A stretch of 33,094 bases of DNA from an uncultured Opitutales bacterium (GCA_944389915.1 CALXOC010000023.1:1-33094), one strand, 5' to 3'; counted from the first letter of the stretch, positions 16,078 to 25,248 are shown. The notes: generated by a model from the sequence alone, not told the origin. Made by a program: numbers and translations.

Positions 16078-18792
16078 TTAAAACAGGTTCTTTAGGCTTT
16101 TAGCCAGCTCCGCGCTCGGCTCAGACAGAGGGCGCGGAGAAATGTGAAATGTATTGTGCCCCCATTTGCCCTCGGTGTTGACTCTTGCGAATTCAATGTC
16201 GTAACCGCACTCGCTTATTGTCTTGGCAAGTTTGTACAGCAGCCCCACGCAGTCGCGCGCAAACACTTCCACTACGAGCTTTCCCGACTCCCTGCGCATA
16301 AAGACGTCCCCCACAAGCTCCCCTCCAAGCTTTCCGAGCGCCGAATAAAATAGTTCGTTTACGGCCTTGTCCAGAGACATTCTGCCCTTTAGGGCGGAGT
16401 TGAGGTTTCTCGAAAACCTGTCGCGCAGGCGCGGATTATTCAAGACGCCGTCCGAAACGCCTGAGACATAGAAAGTGTCTATGGTAATGCCGTCGTCTCT
16501 GGTGAGTATTTTCGAGGCGAGAATGTTTAGACCCACGAGCGTAAGCACGCCGGAAAGAATGGCAAAAAGCCCGCTTCTGTCGGTTGACACCACGCATAGG
16601 CGGCTTATAGACCTGTTGGGGTCGTCCCTCCATTCTATGACGGGAGCCGCCTTTTCGTCGGAATCCTGCGCGGCCCTCTTGCGCCTTAAGGCGTGCACCA
16701 TATGGACGTGCGATACAAGATCCTCCAATCCGTGATAATAGAAATAATTTCTGGGCAGGTTCTCTATATGCTCGCAAAGCTCCTCTTGAAGGCCGGCTAT
16801 GTCGGGGCTTGTAAGCGCGGCGCGCAAAACTTTTTCCTTGCGCCTCTCGTAGAATTTGGCGCTCCCCGACTCTCCCTTCTCCAGCAGGGAGAGAGTGGCT
16901 CCGTAAAGCATTGAATGCAAGCTCTGCTTGTAGGAATTCCAAAAGCCGTCGCTTGTCGCCATGGCGTCGCAAAATGTTACAACGTACAAAAATTTCAAAT
17001 GTTCCTTGTTCCCGACTATCGAAGCGAATTTAGCCACGCTCTTTTCGTCCTCCACATCGTTGGACTGCGCAAAGCGCGCCATCTCAAGATGGTTTCTCAC
17101 CACAAACAATATGGTTTCGGCGTCGCTCTCAGAAACGCCGAGCCTCTCGAGTATGCGCGAGCCTATTTCGGCGCCGACTTCGGCGTGCCCCCTTATGCCG
17201 TCGGCCTTGCCTATATCGTGCAACAGCAGCATAAGATACGCCAAATGCGGAGACTGCAGCGATATGAGAACTTTGTGGCACTCTCCGTAAAAGCCGTCCT
17301 CAGGGCGGGATAGGAAAACCTTGTCGAGTTCGGCTATGGAATTCAATATATGAACATCGGCGGTATAGCGGTGGTAAAACTCGTGCTGGACAAGGCATGT
17401 TATGTCGCTAAACTCAGGTATAAATGCGTCGAGCACGCCCCAGTAATGCATGAGCTCCAGCACGGGAAAAACCTCGCCCCTGTTTGCCAATATTTTTAAG
17501 AACAGCGCATTCGCGTCGGCAGAGGCGCGCAGGTTGTCGTCTATGTATTTTCTGGAATCTTTTATCAAAACTTCAAGGCTGTCGCTCGGGGCCGCCCCGA
17601 ATTTTTGACAATACAAAAAAACTTTCAATATGGACTTTGGGCGGCGCTTGAAAATATCTGAACGAATGGCGTCTATCTCGCCGCGCCAGATTGTAAAGCC
17701 GTCTATTGTAAATTTTACATTGCGCGGCCTGCGCTTTCCCATGCGCCTCATGTTTTCAACAACGTCTCCGGGAAGCATCAGCCCCATGCGCTTTCTCGCC
17801 GTCTTTGCAACGCCGTCTATATCCCTAAAGGCGAAATAAAGCCTGCGCATAAATGCCTCAACGCACTCCTCGTCGCTGCCCTCGCAAAAGCCGAGCCGCC
17901 GCGCAATCTTAGACTGGGTTTCCAGATCGAGCAAATCGTTTTCCCTACCCGACAAATAGTGCATGTCGTTTCTCACCCGCAAAAGAAAATTGCGCGCCCT
18001 CACGGCTGACGCATACTCCGACACCGATATAATTCCCCTCCTGACGAGCTCGCGTATGTCGGACGTGCCGAAATTTAAAAAGGTTTTCCACGACATCGTC
18101 TGGAAATCCCTCAATCCGCCTACTCCATTCTTTACGTTGGGCTCCTGCAAATAAGGAGTCCAATTATACCTCTCATGGCGGTCGCGTTTTAGGCGCATGA
18201 GGGCGTCAAAATGCCCGGCGGAATTTTCGCGGCAAAATCTTTCAAATCGCCTCTTAAAGCGGGAAAACAGCCTCAAATTTCCCGCTACGGGGCGGGAGTC
18301 CAACATGGCGTTTCGCGCAAGTATATCGCTTTGGGCGGCCTCTACCGCCTCCGCTATTGTCCTGCTCGAATGCCCCAGTACAAAACCCGTATTCCACAGC
18401 GGATACATTATTTCGTCAACTATCAGCGTCTTAAACCTTTCGGTGGCGTCGTCGGAATACAGAATCATTATGTCTATGTCGCTTTTCGGGCACAATTCAC
18501 TGCGCCCGTAGCCGCCGAGCGCCACGATGCAGAATTTTGCGGCAACGGCGCCCGCCCTGCGGCCGCGTTTTTTCACAAACGCGGCCGTTAAACGCCCTAT
18601 GGCTATGTCTGCGGCGAGCGACAGCGCCGAACATACGCGCAGGCCGCTCTCGCCGCCATTGTGGGCTTCCTCTATGATTTTCCTGCATGTGCGCAAAAAC
18701 TCCGGCGCTTGAATTTGGACATTGCCGCCATCGGGGAAAGAATTCCTGGCAATCTCCCCTACTTTACTCTCCAAACTGCGCATCTGCAACAT
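16078..18792 (-). CDS. glnD: bifunctional [protein-PII] uridylyltransferase / uridylyl-removing enzyme
   Basis: GlnD adds UMP to PII when glutamine is low and removes it when glutamine is high, so it is the primary nitrogen sensor. Domains in order: nucleotidyltransferase with ALGGYGRSEL and SDIDIM (about residues 90-110), a helical domain with the EPNVKNGVGGLRD signature, an HD hydrolase with LLHDIGK (near 524), and two ACT domains that bind glutamine (starting near 727 and 837). At about 904 residues it is full length. A longer TTG-initiated version reaches 18828. The ATG at 18792 is preferred and a third candidate is 18783; none has a good ribosome-binding site. It is divergent from the LysM gene and convergent with the AsmA-like gene. 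The window also holds glutamate synthase, but glnB and glnK are not present. Confidence 0.96.
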   Translation of the reverse strand: MLQMRSLESKVGEIARNSFPDGGNVQIQAPEFLRTCRKIIEEAHNGGESGLRVCSALSLAADIAIGRLTAAFVKKRGRRAGAVAAKFCIVALGGYGRSELCPKSDIDIMILYSDDATERFKTLIVDEIMYPLWNTGFVLGHSSRTIAEAVEAAQSDILARNAMLDSRPVAGNLRLFSRFKRRFERFCRENSAGHFDALMRLKRDRHERYNWTPYLQEPNVKNGVGGLRDFQTMSWKTFLNFGTSDIRELVRRGIISVSEYASAVRARNFLLRVRNDMHYLSGRENDLLDLETQSKIARRLGFCEGSDEECVEAFMRRLYFAFRDIDGVAKTARKRMGLMLPGDVVENMRRMGKRRPRNVKFTIDGFTIWRGEIDAIRSDIFKRRPKSILKVFLYCQKFGAAPSDSLEVLIKDSRKYIDDNLRASADANALFLKILANRGEVFPVLELMHYWGVLDAFIPEFSDITCLVQHEFYHRYTADVHILNSIAELDKVFLSRPEDGFYGECHKVLISLQSPHLAYLMLLLHDIGKADGIRGHAEVGAEIGSRILERLGVSESDAETILFVVRNHLEMARFAQSNDVEDEKSVAKFASIVGNKEHLKFLYVVTFCDAMATSDGFWNSYKQSLHSMLYGATLSLLEKGESGSAKFYERRKEKVLRAALTSPDIAGLQEELCEHIENLPRNYFYYHGLEDLVSHVHMVHALRRKRAAQDSDEKAAPVIEWRDDPNRSISRLCVVSTDRSGLFAILSGVLTLVGLNILASKILTRDDGITIDTFYVSGVSDGVLNNPRLRDRFSRNLNSALKGRMSLDKAVNELFYSALGKLGGELVGDVFMRRESGKLVVEVFARDCVGLLYKLAKTISECGYDIEFARVNTEGKWGHNTFHISPRPLSEPSAELAKSLKNLF

Positions 18793-18884
18793 TAGCGGCC
18801 ATATTGATATATTTACCGCATTGGGCAAACTTTTTGTGCAGGCGCAAAGAAATGTTGAGTTTTTTTAAAAAAAGCGCAATATAC

Positions 18885-19508
18885 ATGGCAAATCATAAAC
18901 AACATATGGAAGATTCCGACATTTCAAAAACCGAAAAATCATCATCTTTGATTCCCGCACTCGGCCTATTGGGGCTGGGAGTAGGCATTATAGCATTGGC
19001 GCTTGGAGTGCTCGCCATGGTAAAAGTGGGTGATACCGCAAAATCGATGGACGAAAAAATCGAAAAGGCGGCGGCGCTTTCTCTCGATATGAAAAAAATC
19101 TCGGACCGCATCGACTCGCTCGCGGCGCAAGTCAATGACATAAAAGGTGCCAGCAGCGACAAAGTCGACATCCTCGCCAAGCAGGTTCAAAGCGCAATCA
19201 ACGAGATTTTTTCCCAGCTGAACGCGGTAAAGGGAGAAATAGCAGAAGATAGAAAAGCCATAGAATCAATAGCCAAGCGCTCTCCCAGCGCCTCGGCGCC
19301 CTCAGAAGCTGCGACAAGCCAGCCCACCCAAAGTCCCGACGCAAGCAGCGAATCGGGAACCTCAACAAAGACCTACGTGATCCAACCGGGCGACACCTTC
19401 GGGAAACTCGCAAAAAAGTACAATGTTTCTGTCGACGCCATAATACAGGCCAATCCCAATGCGAATCCATCGCGCCTGAGAATAGGGCAGGAAATAGTAA
19501 TTCCCTAA
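18885..19508 (+). CDS. membrane-anchored coiled-coil protein with C-terminal LysM domain
   Basis: A 207-residue protein: a short polar N-terminus, one membrane helix rich in Gly, Leu and Ala (about residues 22-46), then an Ala/Lys/Asp-rich predicted coiled coil (about 52-125). A Ser/Pro/Thr linker follows (about 128-162), and the C-terminal LysM domain begins at TYVIQPGDTFGKLAKKYN and includes ANPNANPSRLRIGQEI. LysM binds peptidoglycan, so the protein probably tethers the inner membrane to the cell wall. The start at 18885 was chosen; ATGs at 18852 and 18906 are possible and none has a strong ribosome-binding site. It is divergent from glnD and followed by a clear terminator. No enzymatic domain is visible. 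Its partner and role are unknown. Confidence 0.85.
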   Translation: MANHKQHMEDSDISKTEKSSSLIPALGLLGLGVGIIALALGVLAMVKVGDTAKSMDEKIEKAAALSLDMKKISDRIDSLAAQVNDIKGASSDKVDILAKQVQSAINEIFSQLNAVKGEIAEDRKAIESIAKRSPSASAPSEAATSQPTQSPDASSESGTSTKTYVIQPGDTFGKLAKKYNVSVDAIIQANPNANPSRLRIGQEIVIP

Positions 19509-19515
19509 TGCTTGC

Positions 19516-19548
19516 GGCGCCCACCAAAGGGCGCCTCTTTAATTTTTG
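19516..19548 (+). terminator. rho-independent terminator after the LysM gene
   Basis: The perfect 7-base GC-only arms GGCGCCC (19516-19522) and GGGCGCC (19529-19535) flank a six-base loop, followed by TCTTTAATTTTT. It begins seven bases after the LysM stop codon and lies just before the NUDIX start, separating the two transcripts. Confidence 0.85.
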
Positions 19549-19558
19549 GCAATAAGCG

Positions 19559-20140
19559 ATGGACCATACATCTACAGGCGTTAAAAACTGGAAGCTTGTA
19601 AAAGAGGAACCCTATGCGGACTGCAGGGTATTTAAAGTTTTAAAGAAAACTTTCGTGCACCCCGACGGCCGCAGCGGACAGTTTTACGTCAACGATTCCA
19701 ACGACTGGGTGCAATGCGCCGCGCTCGTGCGCGACGCCCGTGGGACCCTGTGCATCGTTCTTGTAAACCAATTCAGATTTGGCGTTCAAAAGAAGTCATG
19801 GGAATTTCCGGGGGGAGTTGTGGAAAACGGCGAAAATCCCGTGGAAGCGGCCAAGAGAGAACTGGCCGAGGAAACCGGATACGTTGGCGAAAATGCCGAG
19901 CTTGTTGCTCAATATTCGCCCAATCCCGCGATACAAAGCAACAGCGCTTTTTTTGTAGTAATAGATAATTGCAGGAAATCGGCATCTCTCCATTGGGACG
20001 AAAACGAGGAAATAGAAACGAAAATCGTGCCCGTATCCGAGCTCGACGGAATGATATCAAGAGGTGAGATATACCACTCCATAGCAATAAGCTCCGCGTA
20101 CTTTTTAAAGCGCTACATTCATAAGAATGCTTTGGCTTAG
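19559..20140 (+). CDS. NUDIX hydrolase, ADP-ribose pyrophosphatase-like
   Basis: A 193-residue cytoplasmic enzyme that hydrolyses nucleoside diphosphates linked to another moiety. The full NUDIX box is present at about residues 84-107 (GGVVENGENPVEAAKREL followed by AEETGY), with the metal-binding REL-EE glutamates intact. The N-terminal strands with WVQCAALVRDA and NQFRFG resemble ADP-ribose or GDP-mannose pyrophosphatases. The start at ATG 19559 is the first in frame after the upstream terminator; its ribosome-binding site is weak. It is transcribed with the same polarity as the DUF721/DciA gene but separated from it by 227 bases. Substrate preference is not decided by sequence. Confidence 0.88.
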   Translation: MDHTSTGVKNWKLVKEEPYADCRVFKVLKKTFVHPDGRSGQFYVNDSNDWVQCAALVRDARGTLCIVLVNQFRFGVQKKSWEFPGGVVENGENPVEAAKRELAEETGYVGENAELVAQYSPNPAIQSNSAFFVVIDNCRKSASLHWDENEEIETKIVPVSELDGMISRGEIYHSIAISSAYFLKRYIHKNALA

Positions 20141-20264
20141 GATTCTTCCGCATACCTATAGGCGTATAAACAACTATGGTTTGGCTGTGTTTTTTGCTTG
20201 TATAATATAAAAAAAGTTATTTCTTTAAAAAAAGCGGTTATTTGGTGTGCCAATGTGTTTATGA

Positions 20265-20276
20265 TTGACAATATAT
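20265..20276 (+). promoter_or_regulatory. possible -35 region before the DUF721-amidase operon
   Basis: TTGACAATATAT contains a consensus -35 hexamer and is identical to the element upstream of the GH39-like gene. It lies about 100 bases before the DUF721 start. No convincing -10 sequence follows at the normal spacing. A separate TATAAT lies near 20201. The assignment is tentative. Confidence 0.25.
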
Positions 20277-20367
20277 TATTTTGCATGGTTCAGGCAATAT
20301 TGAAAAATACGCCGACGCCAATGCATAGGCGCTTAATAAACGCTTACAAATTACGATAAAAACACTT

Positions 20368-20742
20368 ATGCCTCTACACGAAGACAACAGCACTCTAAGC
20401 TCCTTTAGGGAGTTGAAATTTTTTCCTGCAACAATAGTAAAGAGAAGCACATCAGGAAGGCCAGCCTCGTCCGAAGAGTTGACAAACTCCTTTTTAAAAA
20501 AATTCGACTTCGCAAAAGCAATAACTGACCTGCGCGATATTTTATCCGAGAATTGGGGCATGTGCGTAGGGGCAAACATTGCCGACAAATGCCGACCCCA
20601 GAACGTCAGGCTGAATGTTCTATATGTGTACGCAGCCAACTCGACGGTCAAGCAGGAGCTGATTTTTGAAGAAAAGGCTATACTTAAAAAGGTAAGAACT
20701 CTAAGCGGCTGCGCCAAAATTAGAAGGATAAGAGTAATATGA
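20368..20742 (+). CDS. DUF721/DciA-type protein (putative replicative helicase loader)
   Basis: A small basic protein of 124 residues. The C-terminal half (about 72-124: NVRLNVLYVYAANSTVKQEL then AILKKVRTLSGCAKIRRIRVI) has the beta-strand, helix, strand pattern of DUF721. That family includes DciA, which delivers the replicative helicase DnaB in bacteria that lack DnaC or DnaI. The N-terminal third is polar and probably disordered. It would act in the cytoplasm at the replication fork. Its TGA overlaps the ATG of the nitrilase-family gene by four bases, so the two are co-translated. No good ribosome-binding site is visible at the chosen ATG. The family match is moderate and is by pattern, not alignment. 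Confidence 0.72.
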   Translation: MPLHEDNSTLSSFRELKFFPATIVKRSTSGRPASSEELTNSFLKKFDFAKAITDLRDILSENWGMCVGANIADKCRPQNVRLNVLYVYAANSTVKQELIFEEKAILKKVRTLSGCAKIRRIRVI

Positions 20743-21536
20743 GAATAGCTCTCGCACAAACGGGAGTCGTTCAAGGCGACTTTGAAAAAAATATCGAACT
20801 TATAAACGATGCCGCCCGCCGGGCCAAAAAGGGGGGCGCGCAACTTGTAGTCTTCCCCGAAATGTTTGTATGCGGATTTGACTACAAGAAAAATTCCGCC
20901 TTTTTAAAGGCAAACAAGATATCGCTCGAGAAGGAGCTTGGGAAGATAGCCAAATCGAACGACATTGCCCTATGCGGCTCAATTCCACACCTGGCAAAGG
21001 CAAACGATCTGCCGACAAACAGGCTCGTTCTAATAGGCGCGGATTCTAAAGAAATAGCCCATTACGACAAAATACACCTATTCAGAATATTTAACGAAGA
21101 CAAATTCGTGAAGGCCGGAGACGACATAGTAGTTTCGGACACTCCATTCGGTAAAATGGGCTTTGCCGTATGCTACGACCTGCGATTCCCCGACATTTTT
21201 GTGAGAATGGCAAAACGCGGCGCGAAAATAATAATAATAAGTGCTGCCTTTCCGCATCCGCGCTCGGAGCATTGGAGAATATTGAGCAGGGCGAGGGCAA
21301 TAGAAAACCAATGTTTTGTAATTGCCGTAAACCGCGGAGGATCTGAGAACTTCGGAGATACGCAGGTTAGATATTTCGGGCTTTCTGCTGCAATAGACCC
21401 TTGGGGCGGCATACTTGCAGAATGCGGAGAAGACGCATCAGACGCCATGGCATTCGCCGACATAAATATAGACGAAGTGGAAAACATACGCGGCCAAATT
21501 CCGGCATTTGCCGACAGGCGGGACGATATTTATTAA
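20739..21536 (+). CDS. carbon-nitrogen hydrolase (nitrilase superfamily amidase)
   Basis: A 265-residue cytoplasmic enzyme of the nitrilase superfamily. The catalytic triad is complete: E41 in FPEMF, K111 in YDKIHLF and C145 in VCYDLRFP. The RFPDIF segment and the overall length match omega-amidase/Nit2-type members, which hydrolyse alpha-ketoglutaramate, or the related enzymes that clear deaminated glutathione. The start codon overlaps the stop of the DUF721/DciA gene (ATGA). An omega-amidase would return ammonia and 2-oxoglutarate and thus fit the nitrogen genes in this window, but the substrate is inferred. No clear terminator follows it before the convergent MFS gene. Confidence 0.9.
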   Translation: MRIALAQTGVVQGDFEKNIELINDAARRAKKGGAQLVVFPEMFVCGFDYKKNSAFLKANKISLEKELGKIAKSNDIALCGSIPHLAKANDLPTNRLVLIGADSKEIAHYDKIHLFRIFNEDKFVKAGDDIVVSDTPFGKMGFAVCYDLRFPDIFVRMAKRGAKIIIISAAFPHPRSEHWRILSRARAIENQCFVIAVNRGGSENFGDTQVRYFGLSAAIDPWGGILAECGEDASDAMAFADINIDEVENIRGQIPAFADRRDDIY

Positions 21537-21728
21537 AAAAGCTCCACGGTCCAATAACGCGCTCAATAATGCAAAGACTCTGAAGCAACATTGAGAGCGT
21601 GAATTTTGCCTCCTGTATTTATTGCGGAATTGCATCAGTAAGGGTCGCCATTCGAATTCTTGCTATTTGCCTTTATCGAAGCAATGCCGCTTCAGATTGC
21701 AAACCTGCGAACGCCCGCCGTGCCTGAC

Positions 21729-22913
21729 TCAGCTTGGATTCTCTGCGCGCGAACGTATGGTGGGGGCGATTAAAGTTACCATTATTCCCATTATTGACAT
21801 TAAAGCGAAAGACAGTCTCAAACTTGAGGCGTGCGCTATATAACCTATAAACGGTGGGCCTGCAAGAAATCCGAAAAATCCTATGGTTGCGACTGTCGCA
21901 ATGGCCATGCCGGAACTTATACGCCTGGAGCGCCCCGCTAAACTGTAGCATGTAGGCACTATGCTTGATACACCCAATCCGACAAGTAAAAAGCCAAGTG
22001 CCGCCGCTACAGGATGCGGGAAAACCACAGTTATTAGCAAGCCGCCGTTTATAATTAAACCGCTTGCCTGCAACAGCAATATGTGCCCAAATCTCGTGAT
22101 TAGATAATCTCCGCAAAATCGTCCTGCGGCCATGGCGCTCATAAATGCTATAAAGCCAACCCTGCTAATTTCCGGATCGGTTTTTAGTACGTCGCGAAAG
22201 TATATTACGCTCCAATCGAACATAGTGCCTTCGCAGCTCATGGAGCCGAGCGCGAGAAGCCCAAGTATCAATATAAACGGAGTTGGCCTCCAAATACTGC
22301 GCGGTTTCTTTTTAAGGTCGGATTCCAAAGGCTCGCGCTGGGAATCGAAAGGCGCCAAGTATTTTTTTATCAAACATAAAAGTATGACGGAAAACGCTAT
22401 AACCCCTATAAAATGCGCCCTCATTCCCACATGCCATGCAACAAGAAGCGCGCTTGTCAGACCGCCGACAAATCCGGCCAAACTCCATATTCCGTGAAAA
22501 GACGCAATTATAGAGCGCCCATATATGCGCTCAACCGAAACAGCCTGCGTATTTATGGAAATATTATTTAGGTTGGCCGCTACGCCGAATATCATAAGCA
22601 AAGCAAAAAGCATTTCCATTGAAGCTGCAAAAGACAAAAGTATCAGCATCGACGGATAAAACACTCCGGAAAATTTTATTACGTTCCTGCTCGTATAGCG
22701 CGTAACTAAATATCCCGAGAGCCCCATAGCCAATAGCTGCCCAAGCGGAAGCGCTAAAAGCACAGTACCAACATCCGCATCAGACAAAGCCAACTTGTGC
22801 TTTATATCGGCTATTCTGCACGCCCACGCCGAAAACACAATGCCTTGCATGAAAAACATAGCCCCCACGGCAATGCGGTAAACAATAGGCTTGTAATTTA
22901 ATATATTATCCAT
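21729..22913 (-). CDS. MFS transporter (YbjJ-like)
   Basis: An inner-membrane protein of about 394 residues with roughly 12 hydrophobic helices. The N-terminus (VGAMFFMQGIVFSAWACRI ADIKHKLALSD) and the helix 2-3 region (GYLVTRYTSRNV) resemble the YbjJ and fucose-permease-like branch of MFS. The central segment with WSVIYFRDVL (residues around 235) is also typical of that branch. The start at ATG 22913 (MDNILNYKP) is preferred over a GTG at 22958 that adds 15 residues; neither has a good ribosome-binding site. It follows the DevC-type permease on the same strand after 92 bases and may be co-transcribed. The substrate is unknown. Confidence 0.85.
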   Translation of the reverse strand: MDNILNYKPIVYRIAVGAMFFMQGIVFSAWACRIADIKHKLALSDADVGTVLLALPLGQLLAMGLSGYLVTRYTSRNVIKFSGVFYPSMLILLSFAASMEMLFALLMIFGVAANLNNISINTQAVSVERIYGRSIIASFHGIWSLAGFVGGLTSALLVAWHVGMRAHFIGVIAFSVILLCLIKKYLAPFDSQREPLESDLKKKPRSIWRPTPFILILGLLALGSMSCEGTMFDWSVIYFRDVLKTDPEISRVGFIAFMSAMAAGRFCGDYLITRFGHILLLQASGLIINGGLLITVVFPHPVAAALGFLLVGLGVSSIVPTCYSLAGRSRRISSGMAIATVATIGFFGFLAGPPFIGYIAHASSLRLSFALMSIMGIMVTLIAPTIRSRAENPS

Positions 22914-23005
22914 GGGAAATAAACATAAAGAAAATAACAAGAGCCCTTTAGAGCGCACTTATCAATCATTTTTTTTCGTATTGTTGAAATAAAGCGCAAT
23001 AACAA

Positions 23006-24205
23006 TTAAAATATGTCGGCGGGATTGGCCTTGCGCAATTTCCTTGTAGCCAACATTCCGGCACTCATGCACATTACAAGAGTTAAAGCCAAGACAATGA
23101 GCAAGTCCGATACGCTCATATATGTGGGCATATTAGCTACTTTACGAGTAAGAATATACAAAAGCTCTGCAAGCAGCGCCCCGGGAATAAATCCGAGAAC
23201 AGAAAGGATTAGAGACTCCTGAGAAATTATCCACACAAAAAAAGAATCCGAAAATCCTATCGCCTTGAGAGTAGCATATTCCGGTATGTGATCCGACACG
23301 TCCGTATACAGTATCTGGTATACTATAACTGCACCCACAAAAATAGCAACCGCCATGGATGCTCCTATTACGAATCCTATTGGGGTACGAACCGACCAAT
23401 ATTCCTTTTCGCTGTCTATGAACTCGGATTTCGTCATGACTTTGACGTCGTTCGGATAAATCGCCCGGAGCTTATCCGCAACAGATTTTGCGTCGGAATT
23501 TTTTCTTAACTTTACAACCCCAACATCAACCACTCCGTCCGAAGTGTGCCACATGTCGGAAAGAGTCTTCAAGCTTGTCACTATGTTTCCGTCGGCGGCA
23601 AATGTTGGGCCTATCTCCATCAGCCCGACAATATCGGCCTTTTTGCCAGATATTTCCGTGCGCACACTGCCATTTTTTGCAAAGGTCCCGGAAACATCGC
23701 CATACTGCGCGCGAGAAAGTTTGTCGAACAGAACGGCGCCATCACGCTTTAAAAGATTTTGGCTCTTTTTTATGTCTGGAGAAATAAAAACGCTCTTCGA
23801 CGGATCAAAGGCAATGATAAATATGTCGCGCTCCCTGCCTGTCTCAACATTTCTAACCGGCGCGCAACCGAGCCTTATCGCATCGGCGTCTACAACTTCT
23901 TCCAATGCCCGCGATTGGTGGAGTCTAATTTCCGGGAACCCCCCTCCAACTCCGAAATATTCGTAATTGGGGCTCACTAAAATTATGTCTCCGTCTATTA
24001 ACAACAGAGGCCCCACAACCTGCTTGAACAAAGCCGACTGCAACCCCATTTGAAAAAGCATCATCGCAACCGCAAAAGTGATGCCAGCTATAGCCACAAA
24101 GAACCTCTTGCGCTCTCCGCTAAGTTGAAGCCATGCCAGCGGTATCCCCAGCGGAACCAGCTTCTCATACAAACTTTTCCCGTGATTGGCCACGCCTTTA
24201 TCCAA
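23006..24205 (-). CDS. DevC-type ABC transporter permease (FtsX-like fold)
   Basis: A 399-residue inner-membrane permease. The layout is one N-terminal membrane helix (about residues 36-58), a large periplasmic domain (about 60-260), then three C-terminal helices. It is the MacB/FtsX topology. The opening PLAWLQLSGERKRFFVAIAGITFA is typical of DevC. The conserved cytoplasmic-side region EYATLKAIGFSDSFF is present. The start codon is non-ATG: TTG at 24205, or GTG at 24193 four codons later. It begins five bases after the stop of the DevB-like adaptor, so they form an operon. DevBCA exporters in cyanobacteria move glycolipids with TolC. The ATPase DevA is not adjacent here. Confidence 0.88.
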   Translation of the reverse strand: MDKGVANHGKSLYEKLVPLGIPLAWLQLSGERKRFFVAIAGITFAVAMMLFQMGLQSALFKQVVGPLLLIDGDIILVSPNYEYFGVGGGFPEIRLHQSRALEEVVDADAIRLGCAPVRNVETGRERDIFIIAFDPSKSVFISPDIKKSQNLLKRDGAVLFDKLSRAQYGDVSGTFAKNGSVRTEISGKKADIVGLMEIGPTFAADGNIVTSLKTLSDMWHTSDGVVDVGVVKLRKNSDAKSVADKLRAIYPNDVKVMTKSEFIDSEKEYWSVRTPIGFVIGASMAVAIFVGAVIVYQILYTDVSDHIPEYATLKAIGFSDSFFVWIISQESLILSVLGFIPGALLAELLYILTRKVANMPTYMSVSDLLIVLALTLVMCMSAGMLATRKLRKANPADIF

Positions 24206-24210
24206 AATGC

Positions 24211-25134
24211 CTATTTCGTCAATATCCTAACATTAACTTGGGATCCTATGAGATTCTTAAATTTAGACGGATTGTCTAATTTTATCTTTGCTATGACGAC
24301 CCTGAGATTTGAGAAGTCGCTCGGATTCGTGCTGAACATTCTGTTTGCGCGCACATATGACGATATCTGAACCACTTTTCCCGCGCATTTCTCGTCTCCC
24401 AGCGCATCTGAAAATATTTCCGCCGCGTCGCCGACTTTGACCTTTGAAATATCTGAGATATAGACTTCGGCGTCAACGTACATCTCCGACGAATCAACAA
24501 TTTCGCATATTCCCTCCATGCCGGGGGCCTCTCCGACCTTCACATGGCATTCAATCACCTCGCCCGATATCGGGGAACGTACAAAATGCGCTTCGTAAAA
24601 TTTTTTCGCCTCCTCTACCGCGGCGCGCGACTCCTCTAAAACCGCGGCTTCGTTTGCCTCCACCAAGGGCAGCATAGCCTCGGCTTGGGCTATTTTGCGG
24701 GCGAGCGACACCTGTTCGTAATCTATCTCTTCGCGCTCGCGCCTTGGCGGATCCTTTTCGTTCAATATTTTTGCATTCTGCTCAAAAGAGCCCTTGAGGT
24801 CCGCTATGAGGTTTTTTTGGCGCATTACGCGCAGGTCGGACGCAGTCTTGGCGGCCTTTGCTCCAGCTTCCGCCCTTTTTAATGCTGCCTCGGCCCTTGC
24901 CGCTCCGCTCATCACGGCCACAACCGCTCCCTTGTCCACGGAATCCCCCTTTTCAACGCGCAAGTCCTCAATTACAGCCTGCGCCCCGGATGGCGAAAGC
25001 GCCGCCAGTTTTGCAACCCGCGCGCCCGGGACAACCTTTCCGATGCACGCTACAGCCTCCGCAGCCGAAGCGGCATAAGCAAAACAAAGAATTGACACGG
25101 CCGCGCACGACGCGCAAAAAATAAATTTTTTCAT
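24211..25134 (-). CDS. HlyD/DevB-type periplasmic adaptor (membrane fusion protein)
   Basis: A 307-residue exported adaptor. The signal peptide KKFIFCASCAAVSILCFAYAASA gives the preferred start at ATG 25134; an in-frame upstream extension to 25287 adds 51 residues of unlikely sequence. A biotinyl-lipoyl-like half (about 35-70, with EDLRVEKGDSVDKGAVVAVM) is followed by an Ala/Glu/Lys-rich coiled-coil hairpin (about 75-175). The second lipoyl half (VRSPISGEVIECHVKVGE) and a beta-barrel domain complete the fold. Such adaptors link an ABC permease to an outer-membrane TolC channel. It is the first gene of the DevB-DevC pair on the minus strand and is divergent from the VOC-fold gene, with 114 bases between. 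Confidence 0.87.
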   Translation of the reverse strand: MKKFIFCASCAAVSILCFAYAASAAEAVACIGKVVPGARVAKLAALSPSGAQAVIEDLRVEKGDSVDKGAVVAVMSGAARAEAALKRAEAGAKAAKTASDLRVMRQKNLIADLKGSFEQNAKILNEKDPPRREREEIDYEQVSLARKIAQAEAMLPLVEANEAAVLEESRAAVEEAKKFYEAHFVRSPISGEVIECHVKVGEAPGMEGICEIVDSSEMYVDAEVYISDISKVKVGDAAEIFSDALGDEKCAGKVVQISSYVRANRMFSTNPSDFSNLRVVIAKIKLDNPSKFKNLIGSQVNVRILTK

Positions 25135-25248
25135 GCGTGCATTATTTGTAAAAAAGCATGCATTACAAGCCGAAATTCGCCAATAGGCGGCTTTTGATGC
25201 AGAGAAAAATACTTGCCATGCGGAAGCGCATGTAAATAATTGTTTCAT

